The notes under the pieces were generated by a model. It was not told the origin of the DNA, did not search any database, and worked only from the letters and a program-made list of their open reading frames with translations. A DNA stretch of 64,000 nt from Rhineura floridana (Eukaryota > Chordata > Lepidosauria > Squamata > Rhineuridae): assembly GCF_030035675.1 (NCBI RefSeq), contig NC_084481.1, positions 48,699,399 to 48,763,398 of the forward strand, in the 5' to 3' direction. Positions 1 to 12,756 of this stretch are shown piece after piece. The position numbers and the translations under genes were made by a program. The stretch's first letter is position 1; the number at the start of each line of letters is the position of its first letter.

Positions 1-789
1 AAGTATAAATGAGAGGATGACAGTTGTTCTGGGTTGGAGTTCTGAGAGGAGTTTTTGGAGAGGGTTGTTGGGTGGATTGGATTTAGACTGGTAGTGAGGC
101 AGGTTATTTATGACTAAGAAATATAAAGAGTAACACATCTTATGAAACCACACACTTGTTGACTGAACCTTTAAGTAACCTTGTTATTCCCTGTGTAAAA
201 AAAAAATAGTTCTTGGTTTACCAAAATGCCTGATCCTCGGCTGGGTTTCACAGACCAGAAGGGTGGGCAGGACATATACCAAGGTGGGGAAACAGTATCA
301 ATGGTGGCAGTGGTGAAGAGACAGTGTAACATCATCAGGTATCCAAAACAACCCAGGGCTGTAATCTTTATAGGCACAAAGATACAGGGGGGTTGTGGCC
401 TGTAAGTGCACCCAGACACAACGTAGCAATAAGCCAGGAAGAGACTAAGGCACAGTCTCAAGGCAATATTGTTTATAGGGAGTGACAGGTGGTGCTGGCT
501 AACAGTGGGATCTTGAGAGATCTTTGCTAGGGCCAGTGAGAGAACCATTAAGAGACCAGGACCATGACAGGGTGGAAGATACAGAAGGAGTCCTGACATG
601 GGGGCCCCTAGAATGAAAGGGAGAAGAAGTCTTGTTGTGCAAGCAGAAATCTTTATGCTGATGGGACCATGAGCGAGCACTACTTTGAAAACAGTTATTT
701 TTAAATTTAAAACATCATCAGTATCTCACAAATGGATCACAGAAAAAAATATCCAAAATTCATTGACAATCTTAAAGTCCTATTACACA
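1..789. other. Left edge, unassigned, with a repeat copy
   Basis: No gene was recognised. The stretch 480-690 ends CTGATGGGACCATGAGCGAG and resembles 29800-30010 and 53160-53280, so it is probably an unclassified interspersed repeat. A 169-codon open frame on the minus strand overlaps it but shows no domain. Confidence 0.4.
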
Positions 790-1087
790 TTCTCTTTTAA
801 AAAAGATTTTATTGAATTTAAAAGAAAATAAAACAAATACAATTACGGGGTACACATCAAAGAATAATTGTTTTCAATATCACATTACAGAGCTACTCAT
901 CTAGTTTTAACAGTTGAATAAGGTTAATAGAGGAGCATTTTTTTAACAAATCACAGTTATGACGTACAAATTTCATGCATTGATACAAGCAAACAACTTT
1001 AAAGATTGTTTGCAGATGGATTCCCAACAAATGGCATAGAAATGTTCCAAGTCTTCAGATCCTTTCAAGACTTTTAAACTGTATGTT
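790..1087 (-). mobile_element. L1 LINE, 3' end (left part, split by DIRS)
   Basis: Read on the minus strand, the end of the ORF2 C-terminus (EDLEHFYAICWESICKQSLK then a stop) is followed by a short 3' UTR and an AATAAAATC poly(A) signal near 815. The matching upstream part of the same L1 lies at about 12757-13200, so the DIRS element split it. The L1 was already 5' truncated and carries several coding breaks. Confidence 0.75.
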
Positions 1088-1089
1088 AT

Positions 1090-1225
1090 TTTCTCTCATG
1101 GATGAGAGAGGTCTGCACGTGGGTACTACAGCTCCCCCTACAGCTCAAAGACAGGAAATGCTTCAGGAAATGTTTTTTGCTCCTCCCTTCCTGCTGAGGC
1201 TCAGTTTTCTTTCCTGTCTCAGCTC
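1090..1225 (+). repeat. DIRS left inverted terminal repeat
   Basis: The repeat begins near TCTCATGGATGAGAGAGGTC and matches the reverse complement of about 12590-12722 over roughly 130 bp, including a run beginning GACAGGAAATGCTTCAGGAA. Differences between the two are few. Confidence 0.85.
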
Positions 1226-2651
1226 GGAGCACACCCTTTCTGATGTCTTCCTTTATGGCCTAGCTTCTCTCTTCCCTTTGTCTATATTCCACGTTTTTCG
1301 TGTCTGCCTTCCAGCTATCTCTTCTTCTACTTGTTTTATAATAATAAAAAACTATACTTTATTTACCTTTAGTAGTTCTCTGTCCTTCTTGTTTCACTTT
1401 CATTTCTTCTGCCCTCCGCTCCCTGCAAGACATGAAGAAGACGGCATCTTATTCTTCCAAGAAGAAAAAATCTTCAAAAAAGGCAGGGCAGTACTCAGCC
1501 TCCTGCAGTCAGCTCCCTCCAGCCTCAGATTCCCGCCAATGCTCAGCAGCAGCTGCTTATTGGCGGAGACGACCGCCTCGAGGGCACCTCTTCTCAGATG
1601 GACTCCATCGCTCCCCACAAGCTTGCCAGAGTCAGTGAGTCCCCTCCACTTACCTCCTTACAGCAGGGGCCTTTAGTGGAGCCGTTTTCGGCTGCTCGCA
1701 ATGCGGCACCCGCCATTTTGTGTGACAGACACTAGGCGGCCGCCATTTTGGATAGGCATTCACCTGCCGTTTTTCAGGCCGCTTCTGCGCTACAACAAAA
1801 AAGAGCACTTATTGAAGTGGATGCTTCCTATGACCTGCCTGACAATAGCACTGCGGTCCTCTCGGCAACAAGGCCTTCACGCTCCCCAGAACCCCCCCGC
1901 CTTGTTCCTATGGGGCCTAGGAAACTGGAGCGTCTTTCATCTGAAGATGAGGAGTTAAGGAGGTACGATTCTCCAGTTCAATGCATGCAGATTAACCCCC
2001 ATTCCAGCCTGGTTCTAATGCAATGCCTCAACAGCCGCAGTTGTCCCTATCTGATCTGCTTTCTCCTGCTGTGTTTCAACAGCTTAAGGAGACCATGATT
2101 GGGGAGCTCGTTACAAAATTGACAAGCGGCAGGGGATCCAAAAGGCATTCTCCCTCCATACGGGATAATGCAGACGTCCCACCCCCAGCCTCCAAAAGGC
2201 CCTCAACTGCGCATTCACACCTTGATAGGGTTCCTTCACCCTCCTCACATGCTGTTGCTAGAGGCCACAGCACTCAGCAAGGCCTCTCCTTAGATGCAGG
2301 CCAGTCTGATGACGACAGAGATCCTGATATTGAAAAAGGGCAATGGAGCAAAAGGTCAGATATGGATGACACTGAGTCTGCTAGATTATTTGTAGAGGCT
2401 CACTTTGCCCCTCTTTGCCCCTCTTTTTCGTAAAGTAGTGGCAGCTCTGGACTTAAATGTGACGCAGAAACAACAGGAGCCCTTATCTAAGAGCTCTCTA
2501 GTGCTCCCTGTCCCTAAGCCTTCTACTAGGTGCATGCCTTTGCCCACCTCTTTTAAAAATATTATGAAGTTAGAATGGGACTTGCCTCTTCAATGCAGAA
2601 AAGGTACTAACTATGCCAATAAGTTTTATGACCTAGATTGCTGACGTTATG

Positions 2652-2665
2652 AACCAGCTTTGCAT
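2652..2665 (+). repeat. Target site duplication, left copy (LINE in DIRS)
   Basis: AACCAGCTTTGCAT is repeated exactly at 8701-8714. The two copies bracket the inserted LINE. Confidence 0.95.
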
Positions 2666-3188
2666 GGACTTCCGGTTTGAGCTTTCTTCCGGTAACGTAT
2701 AATTCTGCTGCTCCGGCTTGTTTTGCTTTTAACTTGTTTAAATTAGATTTATTTTACTTTTGGACTAATATACTTTTACTATAAATATTTCAAGCATCCT
2801 GTGGATAACCCATAGAAATTATCGGACCTCAAGGTCATTGAGACAGCCTTTTAATCGCTACTAAGCTTTAGCTTATCCAGCTCTCCTCCCTCTGTTGGCT
2901 GAAACTACAGCTATATATCTTCAAGATACGTCTTCCTTTTAGCTCTATCAATTTTAAACTACGACAGCTTCATTCTGAGAATTCCAACATAAAAACTTCC
3001 TCACTGTGACGAAAAGAGAGACTTATGAATTTATGATCTGGGACATGATGGGAGACCTATGAACTTATCTACATGATAAGAGATACAAGTTTAATACGGA
3101 CACTGCTATTTTATCAAATTTATAACGTACTAAGACGCTTTCAATTGTGCGTAATAAGGAATAATTCTCATTAGCAGGAAATATTCTA

Positions 3189-4910
3189 ATGGATATTCAA
3201 AACCCAAGGACACTTCAAACTAAAATCACAAACTTTTTTTCACCTTATAAGGACATGTTTCCAGTATATTCTCAGTCTCCTTTAAGTCCTTCAATAAGCC
3301 CTCCGGCGATTACGTATCATGACTGGACGATAGAACATTTGCCCTTGACTAAATCTCCAACAGACATCCACTTAGGCAGATCTTTAGCAGAGGAATTACA
3401 AGACGCTGGATTTAATAATTCGCTGAATTCAAGTAATGAAACATTTCCTTCTACGTTTCTAACTGTTGACTCATTACACTTGACAAAGGAGCATTTGACA
3501 CCCTCTTCTGGCATGACAAAGGAACATCTCACTTCTTTACAAGAAGATGCTCACACAGAACAGACAACCCTCCTAAATGAATTAAAACTTGAGAAAACCT
3601 ATATTATGGAAACAAATCAACTACTTACCACTCTGGTCCAGGCATTCAGCTCATTGAATATGACATCTCAAGGAAACCTGAACGGAAACAAGAAAGACTC
3701 TATAAATGATTCTGAAAAGACTGTAAGATCGCATTCACAGAAGGAAAGAACAAAAAAAGAACAAAGACAAAATTTACCTAAGGTAAATCAAACCAAAAAA
3801 TAAAAAAATATTAAAAACTTCAAAAAGGATTCTTCTAATAAAATGAATTATAAACCCCTCTTTAAACTACTAGACGCTCGCAATCCGAAGACTTCATCAG
3901 AATATGTCCCAGGGAAGAAGAGGACAAATACCTGTTACCCAATTTCTACGCAATCTGACGTAGAAAAGAATCCACGTGCTCATCGCACCCAAAATGAAAG
4001 GAACGAACCTTCACCCATGCTCATTGAGGGACATCAAACACCAAAAAACACAAACAGTCATTATGCAAATTGTAATTTAATACCATCTTCAAATTTAGTT
4101 CTTCAATCGGATAAAGTGGCTATCTCCTACAGATCTACATTCAAAGAGCGCCGATACTCGTTACCAAATATACCTTTTTTGGATGCTGTAATTGGCAAAG
4201 CTTTAGGCTTTTTTAAACGTATGAATTTTATAAGATCTATTAAAATCTTACCTTTTACCTCCTATGAATGGCGTGTGATTATCACATGCCATTCCAGAGA
4301 TGTTGCCAATCAAATTTTGCAATCAAAGTTCTCTCTTCGAAAAATGGGTTTTCTAGGTCAAAGATTTTACTTAGATTTATCACCCCCTATTCCACTAGAA
4401 TTACCCTTTAGTTATTATGATCAATCTAAGGACATATCATCGATATACAATGAATCCTCCTCCTCTGACGTTGTAACACATCAACATGAACTAACTCCCA
4501 AAACTCCTAAACAGTATGTAAAGGAGGATTACTCTTTCAACTCAGGGATACTACTTCAAGAGATGGAGCCTGAGGAAAAACAACTAGCGGACTTATATCC
4601 TTCCTTATCTGAACCTGATAGAGCTTCTCTAATTAATAGGTTCACAAATTTGATCCATCGTCTTAAATCGACACCTTTAGAGGAAAATAAAATAGAAGAG
4701 TCATCTCCTAATAAAGAGTTAATGATAGGAAACTCAAGCCCAAGCCCAGTAGCTGTCTGCGAAAACAATTCAAAAGCTTGCACATCCCAGGATCCGGAAG
4801 ATAGAACACCCTCTAAACAACGGAGCTCAAATGAATCTGGATTTAGGGTGGAGAGTATAAAAACCCAAATTTCATCAAATTCTCATAACACTGGACTGCC
4901 TCCTTGTTAA
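3189..4910 (+). pseudogene. LINE ORF1 (one in-frame stop)
   Basis: ORF1 begins MDIQNPRTLQTKITNFFSPY and stays in one frame to the TAA at 4908-4910. A single TAA at 3801-3803, in an A-rich stretch, splits the 573 codons. The N-terminal third contains a helical segment rich in Leu, Glu and Gln (around 3555-3660) that could be a coiled coil. The middle segment RRYSLPNIPFLDAVIGKALG followed by EWRVIITCHSRDVANQIL looks like a compact RNA-binding fold of the ORF1 type. No zinc knuckle was seen. The stop could also be natural if the family has two proteins here, but no start signal supports that. Confidence 0.7.
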
Positions 4911-4938
4911 AAAAAATGGAGCGATTTTTATTGATGAT

Positions 4939-7900
4939 ATGGGCTATTTAGACCAAATAAGGGAGCTAAATTGACACTCTCAACTATCTTCCCTACAAGT
5001 AGCTCAGCCCTCTACAAATGCTTGCCATTTACCTACAAAGGTTTGTAAAACCATTTCTTCAAACAATAGTCCCTTACAGCTACTTTCCTGGAATATTGCA
5101 GGCTGGAATTCTAAACTACAGGTTCAGGAATGGAGTTCTTATATCTCTAAATACGATATCATCTTTGTCCAAGAAACCTGGCTCATCGATAAACGCTATC
5201 TAAATGGATATACCACCGCTTTTTTACCAGCACAACCCTCATCGAGAGGCAGAGCAAAAGGAGGCTTGGCGCTCTTTATTTCTACATCCTTGGATATACA
5301 AATTTTATCTTTACAACTGCTAGAATCATCTGCGATGGCAGTTTTAATATCTATGGGGTTAACTTCTTTACTGCTTGTCAATGTATATATTCCCCCTATG
5401 TTCTCGCGTCTTGATACAGAAAAGCGTTGGGAGGAACTAGACCAATATATATTAGATCTAGAGACGAACCATCCTCATGCTCACTTATTAATAATGGGGG
5501 ACTTTAACGCGAGAATAGGCCCTAACAATAATTCCTTGCTATCCTCTAAATTGTGGAGAGGAGAACTAAGTGATTACAACGCCTTTACTCTAGACAGAAA
5601 TTCAAAAGATGCAAAAATTAATATAGGAGGTATATGTTTAGCGCGCCTTGTGTCCTCCCACCATCTGACCATATTAAACGGCCTTGAACACCTAGATGAA
5701 TGTGCTGAATTTACGTTCATATCCCTGAAAGGAAGCAGTGTAATCGATTATGCGCTTGTATCGAATGCTCTGCTCCCTTTGATAGGAAAATTTAATATCG
5801 GTACTAACCTAAATAGTGATCATCTTCCTGTCTGTCTTTCCTGCTGCATCTCTGAGAGACCTTGTCTGACTGCTAAATATAATGTAACATTAGGACAACA
5901 CAACTCTCAATACAAACGCTATACTTGGACAGTTCCTTTAGCCAAAGAGATAGAAACCTTTTTATTCTCTCCCAATCTTATGGATACTAGGACGCTTCTA
6001 ATGAACTCAGAGCTCCCCGGAGAACTTCTTAACCTATATATGATGATAATCGACCAATTAGAAAACAAGATGCGTTCTATACATGTAGGTTTTAACGCTC
6101 ATAAAAACAGAGGCCCCAAATGGTTTGATAACGAATGCTTTATGCTTAAACGACAATTATTGCAAGTTTACTTATACTATCGTCAACAACAATTACTCCA
6201 CCTCCCGCCAAAGTATTATCAAATAAAACAAAAGTATAAAACAACTTTAGCATTTAAGAAAGATCTAGCCAAGAAAGAGGAATGGAAAAATCTTATCAAA
6301 GCGTCGAGGACTAAAAACTCAAGAAAGTTTTGGTCAATAATTACAAAAGCCTTTAATCCCTCACATCCTGTGTTTTGCAACATCCCCCCATATGTTTGGG
6401 AAGGTCATTTCAGGACATTATATAATTAGGACACTCACTCTGATATTGGCTTATATTCACCCCCAAACCCTCATTCACTTACGACATGGTTGCCGGTGAC
6501 CATGGCTGAAATTAAATCTTTAATCGCTGGTCTAAAAACAGGTAAAGCACCTGGGCCTGATAACATCCCCCCGGAACTTCTAAAAAACTTCTCAGATTGG
6601 TGGGCACCTTTACTTGCAAATTTTTTTACCAGACTTAATGACACGGGTAGATTTCCGATTTCCTGGCATGAAGCAATCGTTATCCCTATTTTTAAAAAGG
6701 GGGACAGAGAAGATCCATCTAACTATCGTCCAATTAGTCTCCTTTCTGTAATAGCTAAACTATATGCAACCTATCTGAAAGAAAAATTACAGAAATGGAT
6801 GGAGGAGCAAAATATTCTAGGTAAAGAACAGGCAGGATTTAGAAAAGGTGCATCAACTTTGGATCACTGTCTGATCTTACAACACCTGGCACACAAGTAC
6901 AGTAAACAGAAGGGAAATGGCCTATATGTCGCCTTTATCGATTTAAAGGCGGCATTTGACTCAATCCCTCGAGATATCTTATGGTCAAAGCTATCTAAAT
7001 CCACAATAGATAAGAGACTCCTGTTCTTAATATATCAACTGCATCAACAGACTACCTTACGTATACGTTGTGGCAAAGAGGGCGGGTTGACAAACTCTAT
7101 CCCCACAACTTCAGGGGTGAGGCAGGGTTGCATACTTGCTCCGTTACTTTTTAATCTTTTCTTAAATGATTTAAATGAAAGATGTCTTTCCCATGATTTT
7201 CATACACCTAAGATAGCAGATGAGAGATGCCCCTTATTACTTTATGCCGATGATGCTGTAATTCTCTCATTATCGAAGGTGGGACTAAAACATACAATAA
7301 GGGCATTCATGTCTTATTGTACAGAAAATCATTTAAGTATTAATTTTGACAAAACCAAGATCATGGTCTTCTCCAAGAGAATAAGCTCCCCTACTTGGAG
7401 AGTGAAAGGACACTCTATAGAACAAGTTACTCATTATAACTATCTAGGCCTAAATTTCCATTATTCATTGAACTGGGCATTCCATATTAAAACAATGATT
7501 AGATGAATAAAATCACCCTTGAATAATTTGATCAGATTCTTCTATTACAAAGGGGGACAATTTGTCCCGGCAATTATACATATATTTAAACACAAAATTA
7601 TCCCTCAATTATTATACGGAGCTCCAATCTGGATACATTCCTTGAAACATTCAGTTAACCTAGTTGAATCTATTCTCTCTTCCTTTTTACAACGACTGAT
7701 AGGGGTCCCTAGATGTGCCCCTTCAGCGGCACTAAGACTAGAATGTGGATTTTTATCTCTGGAAACCCAGGCTTGGCTTGCTTCTGTAAATTATTGGATA
7801 AAAATCTCTACTGTCACTACTTCGGGTTTCATTTCTTTACTATGGACTGATAACTGGCCATCTCAATGGAATCAAAAATTGGAATTGAAATTATTACATA

Positions 7901-8416
7901 TTGGCCTCGCAAAAGAATACTTAATATCGCTCTCCCCAAAGGATGCCTTGGCGAAAATACGAACACGAATTATAGATATAGATTTTCAAACGGCAATGTC
8001 TCAAGCGTCCAAAAGATGTTCACCACTCCATTTGAAATTAAACTTTGTCCCCAGAAAAATTAGTGAGTACTTAGACCTGCTCTTAATTCCTAAGTTTCGA
8101 GAAATGTTCTCCAAAGCAAGATTTAATACATTACACTCTGCGGTTCTAGAAGGAAGATATAAGGGGATTCCATATGAGCAACGTGTTTGCCCGTGTGGTA
8201 AGGATATCGAAACCCCTTCGCACACACTTTTCTTGTTCCCTATACTCTCAGATTCGTTCTAAGTATCTTAAGGAGATTCTTTCAAAAATCTCACATTTGT
8301 CTCCTGTAGCCTCTACCGTTCACTTACTCTCCGGGTCAGACAAACAAATTACTATCCAGGTAGCCAAGTTTATATATGTAGCGCAGCAGAAACGAATGTC
8401 GCTTGGATCCGAATAA
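4939..8416 (+). pseudogene. LINE ORF2: endonuclease, reverse transcriptase, Cys/His end
   Basis: One frame carries the whole protein to about 8240. Endonuclease motifs are LLSWNIAGW (5080), QETW, GGLALFIS, MGDFNARIG (about 5497) and SDHLPV (about 5815). Reverse transcriptase motifs are GKAPGPDNIPPELL, ANYRP-type NYRPISLLS, AFIDLKAAFDSIPR, SGVRQGCILAPLLFN and YADD (7243-7254). A C-terminal CPCGKDIETPSHTLF motif lies at about 8190. Stops interrupt at 4972 (TGA), 6427 (TAG) and 7504 (TGA). Near 8235 the frame shifts by one base and the likely natural end is the TAA at 8414-8416. The start ATG at 4939 is provisional, because the first stop is only 11 codons later. Confidence 0.85.
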
Positions 8417-8700
8417 TTTACCCTAACCTCTTGTATATTAATCATGTATTTTTATCATCTCTGAGTCTAACATAGTTATAAACTCTATATATTAATATGT
8501 ACGCAGCCCAATCTATATGAATCAACCTTGTAAACTGATTGGCTATTGGAAGACTGTGTTTGATTTTTTTTTTTTAGTAAACCCAGAAGAGTTTTAGTTT
8601 TTCTTAATCTGTTGTTATTTTAATCATGTATTCGTTACTTCCTCTTTTGTAATTAATCTTGTTATATGGGTCTTTGACCGCAAATAAATATGATGATGAT

Positions 8701-8714
8701 AACCAGCTTTGCAT
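8701..8714 (+). repeat. Target site duplication, right copy (LINE in DIRS)
   Basis: This is an exact copy of the 14-bp sequence at 2652-2665, placed directly after the LINE's ATGATGATGAT-like tail. Confidence 0.95.
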
Positions 8715-11700
8715 TCCAGCTGTGGACGGGCCTATTTCTGCTCTACTCTCCCATGCCCTCTTGCCACGGGACAGAGATGCTCAGTTAAAGGACCCCATTG
8801 AGCGCAAATCTGACACAGCCCTGAAGCGCGCCCACGAAGCTAATGCGCTCTTAATAAGGGCCTCTACTTCAGCTTCTGTATTTGCCAGGGCAGCGCTGTT
8901 ATGGGTTGAAGACCTGCTTGATGATGTTAATAGAGACCCAGCTAGACTTAGAAATACTCTACTCAAGGTATCTAGATCCCTGGCATTCATAGCAGATGCC
9001 ACTATGGACTCTTCCCAATTTTCCTGTAGAGCAATGGCAGCAGCAGTTGTAGCTAGAAGACATCTCTGGCTTAACCACTGGGATGTGGATGCAGCTTCAC
9101 GTGCCAACCTAGCCTCTGTCCCCTTCTCAGGTACCAAGCTATTCGGCGATGAGGCACCCAATGAAGTCTTCGTAGAGACCAGAGATAAAAAGAGAGAAGA
9201 GAGATGCACATTTAAGCATCCTGCCTCTTCCTCCTACCCTTTCCAGTCCTTTCGTGGCTTCAGGCTCACCACCAGGGCACATGACTTCAAAGGCAGGCGC
9301 TCCTACTGGACCAGGCAGAGATTTCCATAGAAGTCTCAGACCCCTTCTTCCAGGCCCCCCACCAACCAAACTAGACAAGAACGTCAGAACCAACAACTCT
9401 TCTGACTCACCACCAACACAAGTAGGAGATCGCCTAACCCACTTTGCTTCCCGTTGGCAATACATGACCCAGGACAAGTGGGTACTCACCATCGTCAAGG
9501 AGGGGTACCAGATAGAACGTACAGAGTACCCGCCCACCAGATTCCTTCCCTCTCCCGTGGCCACTTCCATCAAGAAACACCAAGCAATCTTAGGTGAGAT
9601 TCATCACCTGTTGGATATCTCTGCCCTAGAAGAAGTACCATCAGGAGAGATCTTCTCAGGTCTTTACTCCATCTTCTTTTTGGTCGGGAAAAAGGACGGA
9701 TCCTGGCATGGGGTACTCAACCTCAAATTCTTAAATCAATTTGTGACCCAGAGAACCTTCGGGATGGAGACCCTTACGTCCATCAGAGAAGCTCTTCTTC
9801 CACAGGACTTTCTGGCTTCAATAGATTTAAAGGAGGCCTTACCTGCACATCCCCATATTCCCATCTCACAGACGACTACTCTGCTTTTATTACAATGGCC
9901 ACCATTTTCAATACAGGGCCGTTCCCTTTGGTCTAGCTTCGGCTCCACGACTGTTCACCAAGGTCATGGTGACGTTAGTAGCGAGTCTTCGAATGCAAGG
10001 ACTGCACATATACCCATATTTAGACGACCTCCTCATCCGGTCCAACTCCTTCCATCAAGCCCAACAGGACGTCCGTGTTACTCTAGACTTCTTGCAAGCT
10101 CATGGCTTTCTCATAAATTCCCAAAAGAGCCATCTATACCCTTCTCAGCAGCTGCTTCACCTTGGAGCAACTATAGACACGGCCCAACAGCTCATTTCCC
10201 TGTCGCCACAGAGGGTCCAAAACATTGCTTCACTAGCAACTACCTTGTCCCAACTTCGATCCCCAGACGTGATGTCGCTTGCCAAACTTCTGGGCATGAT
10301 GGCATCAGCAATAAGGATCACTCCTTGGGCACGCCTGCACTCCCGCCCACTTCAAACCTTTCTATTTCAGTTCCAATCAGACATTGCACTACGCAACCAT
10401 CGTCACGTTCTCCTTCCAACTCTGGTCATATGCTCCCTCATCTGGTGGCCGGAAATACGGAACCTGTCAAAAGGAGTCCCACTACAGGATCCTCCCCGAA
10501 CAGTCATTACCACTGATGCCAGCCTCCACGGTTGGGGAGTGCACTGCCAGGGGCAATATGTTCAAGACCGCTGGTCGACAGCAGAGGCAACCAGAAACAT
10601 CAACTGGTTAGAGTTAAGGGCAGCACATCTAGCTCTTTGGCACTTCACGCCAATCCTTGCCTTTCCGGACGTCCTCATACGCACAGACAACACGTCGACT
10701 CGTGCTTACCTGATCAAACAAGGAGGTACCCACTCAAGGACTCTAAACCTAGAGGCTACCTCAATGCTACTGTGGGCAGAAAGACACCTGTCCTCAATTT
10801 CAGCAGAATACATCCAGGGTCGCCTGAACATAACAGCAGATTGGCTGAGCAGACAGCAGCTCTTCCCGGGCGAGTGGGCTCTGAATGTGGAAGTATTCCA
10901 GTCACTACAAGCGAAGTTCAGCAACTTCCAAGTAGACCTATTCGCTTCAGACAACAATCACCAGACAAAGAGATTCTTCTCCCGATTCAGAAGTCGCGGA
11001 GCAGAAGAACAAGATGCTTTGGCAATAAGTTGGCCAAAGGGCCTCCTATACGCCTTCCCACCGACTCCTTTACTGTCCAGAGTACTGAAGAAAATCAGAA
11101 CAGAAGCAGCTCATGTGGTCCTCATGGCCCCGGTTCTTGGACATAGTTCGGCTGGCACAAGGCCCGCCGTTTCACCTACCGGCATGCCACAACCTGCTGC
11201 ATCAGGGTCCTCTCCTACACCCGGACCCACAATGGCTCAGACTAACCGCATGGAGATTGAGCACAATAGACTGTTAGCGTTAGGATTCTCCCCTGAAGTG
11301 GTGAATACCATCCTGTCAGCGAGACACCCTTCCACCATTAAAAGCTATCAATCTACATGGACAGCTTTCTCCTCATGGTGCGCCACACAGGCTATCTCTC
11401 CGGAGTCAGCAGTGGTCGCTCAGGTTCTGCAATTCTTACAAGATGGTCTGAAAAAGGGCATGCGACCAAATACCTTAAAATGTCAAGCATCAACTCTCTC
11501 ATCCATCCTACTACCTACCAGCAATACTTCTCTGGCTGCACATCCTCTTCTCAAGAAGTTCCTGCAAGGAGCTGTTGCATTAAGTCCTCCAGTAATGCAC
11601 AGATTTCCATCATGGAGCCTGCATACCATCCTCAGCGCTCTTCAGAAGCCTCCCTTCGAGCTGCTTGCATCTGTTCCTCTCAGGATCCTGTCCTTCAAAT

Positions 11701-12329
11701 TGGTATTCCTCGTAGCTATCACCTCGGCCTGCAGAGTATCTGAACTGCAAGCCCTCTCAATACAAAAACATCTGTGTACATTCCACAAAGATAAAGTGGT
11801 GCTACGAACTAACCCAGCCTTCGTTCCCAAAATGAACTCACCATTCCATAGGCAGCAGGAAATAATCCTACCTTCCTTTTGTCCTAATCCCTCTCATCCC
11901 AGAGAAAAAGCGTGGCACTCCTTAGACGTTAGGCGTGCTTTGAAAGTCTGTATTTCTAGAACGGAGTCCTTTCATAAATGTGATTCCCTGTTTGTATCTT
12001 TCCATCCACCTACCTTAGGAAACAAGGTCTCATGAAATACCTTGGCAAGGTGGATTAGAGCGTGTATATCTCTGGCATACGAAGCTCTGCACCGGCCTTC
12101 TCCATTGAACCTTACGGTTCATTCCACCAGATCAACCACTACCTCGGCGGCCTTTTCCACCAATGCCTCCATAGAAGAACTTTGTAGGGTAGCCACCTGG
12201 TCATTCCCTTCTACCTTTACAAGGCATTACAAAATTGACCTTTATGCATCAGCAGAGGCTTCCTTTGGTCGCAGAGTTCTCCAGCAGGTCCTACCTCCAT
12301 CTGACCCACCCTAGGTCGTAGCTTTAGTA

Positions 12330-12425
12330 CGTCCCACATGGAGACCTCTGTCATCCATGAGAGAAGGTACAGTTTGTACCTACCGTAAACGGTGTTTCTT
12401 CATGGATGACAAGAGGTCTCCACGG
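12330..12425 (+). repeat. DIRS internal complementary region
   Basis: The stretch contains, back to back, the complements of the outer ends of the left repeat (CTGTCATCCATGAGAGAAG) and the right repeat (TTTCTTCATGGATGACAAGA). In DIRS elements this region templates the joining of the ends in a circular intermediate. Confidence 0.85.
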
Positions 12426-12589
12426 CCCTTCCTAACATGGCTGGCTATATGGGATGCTATTATACGGTGCCACGACTACGCATCTTTCTGAGCCTCTTCC
12501 AGGCTTATTAACTGTTCGCATGTTCTTCACGCCTGTTGTGTTTTTTCAATGTGTTATATCTTCTATGATGTGCTGAGGCTGTTGGCAGA

Positions 12590-12756
12590 GCTTTACAAGA
12601 ATGAAAACTGAGCCTCAGCTGGAAGGGAGGAGCAAAAAACATTTCCTGAAGCATTTCCTGTCTTCGAGCTGTAGGGGGAACTATAGTACCCACGTGGAGA
12701 CCTCTTGTCATCCATGAAGAAACACCGTTTACGGTAAGTACAAACTGTACCTTCTC
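12590..12756 (-). repeat. DIRS right inverted terminal repeat
   Basis: This is the reverse complement of the left repeat, with an extra outer stretch ending GTACAAACTGTACCTTCTC. The same outer stretch is present in inverted form in the internal complementary region, as expected for this family. Confidence 0.85.

Larger units (their letters stand above)
2666..8700 (+). mobile_element. Full-length APE-type LINE, nearly intact (Vingi- or I-group-like)
   Basis: The element is 6035 bp with a 5' UTR (2666-3188), ORF1 (3189-4910), ORF2 (about 4939-8416), a short 3' UTR and a simple-repeat tail (AAATAAATATGATGATGAT). It has a perfect 14-bp target duplication. ORF2 carries an apurinic-type endonuclease followed by a reverse transcriptase and a C-terminal cysteine-histidine motif; no RNase H domain was recognised. 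A two-ORF layout with a triplet tail resembles Vingi or I-group LINEs known from lizards, but the clade is my inference. ORF1 is broken by one in-frame stop. ORF2 is broken by three in-frame stops and one late frame change. So few breaks over 6 kb indicate recent insertion. Confidence 0.9.
1090..12756 (+). mobile_element. DIRS-type tyrosine-recombinase retroelement (fossil)
   Basis: This is a near complete but broken copy, in parts: left inverted terminal repeat (about 1090-1225), gag-like region (about 1.43-2.65 kb, resuming at 8.70-9.33 kb), reverse transcriptase and RNase H (about 9.4-10.9 kb), tyrosine recombinase (about 11.2-12.3 kb), internal complementary region (about 12.33-12.42 kb) and right inverted repeat (about 12.59-12.756 kb). 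The inverted ends plus an internal region complementary to both ends define DIRS, as opposed to LTR elements. No target duplication is expected or seen. A 6-kb LINE is inserted in the gag-like part, and there are a handful of further coding breaks. Close similarity of the two terminal repeats suggests a fairly young copy. It sits inside an older L1. Confidence 0.9.

Noticed and set aside
171-680. 169-codon open frame on the minus strand
   Set aside because: No recognisable domain; it overlaps a stretch that recurs elsewhere as a repeat, and the composition is that of chance.
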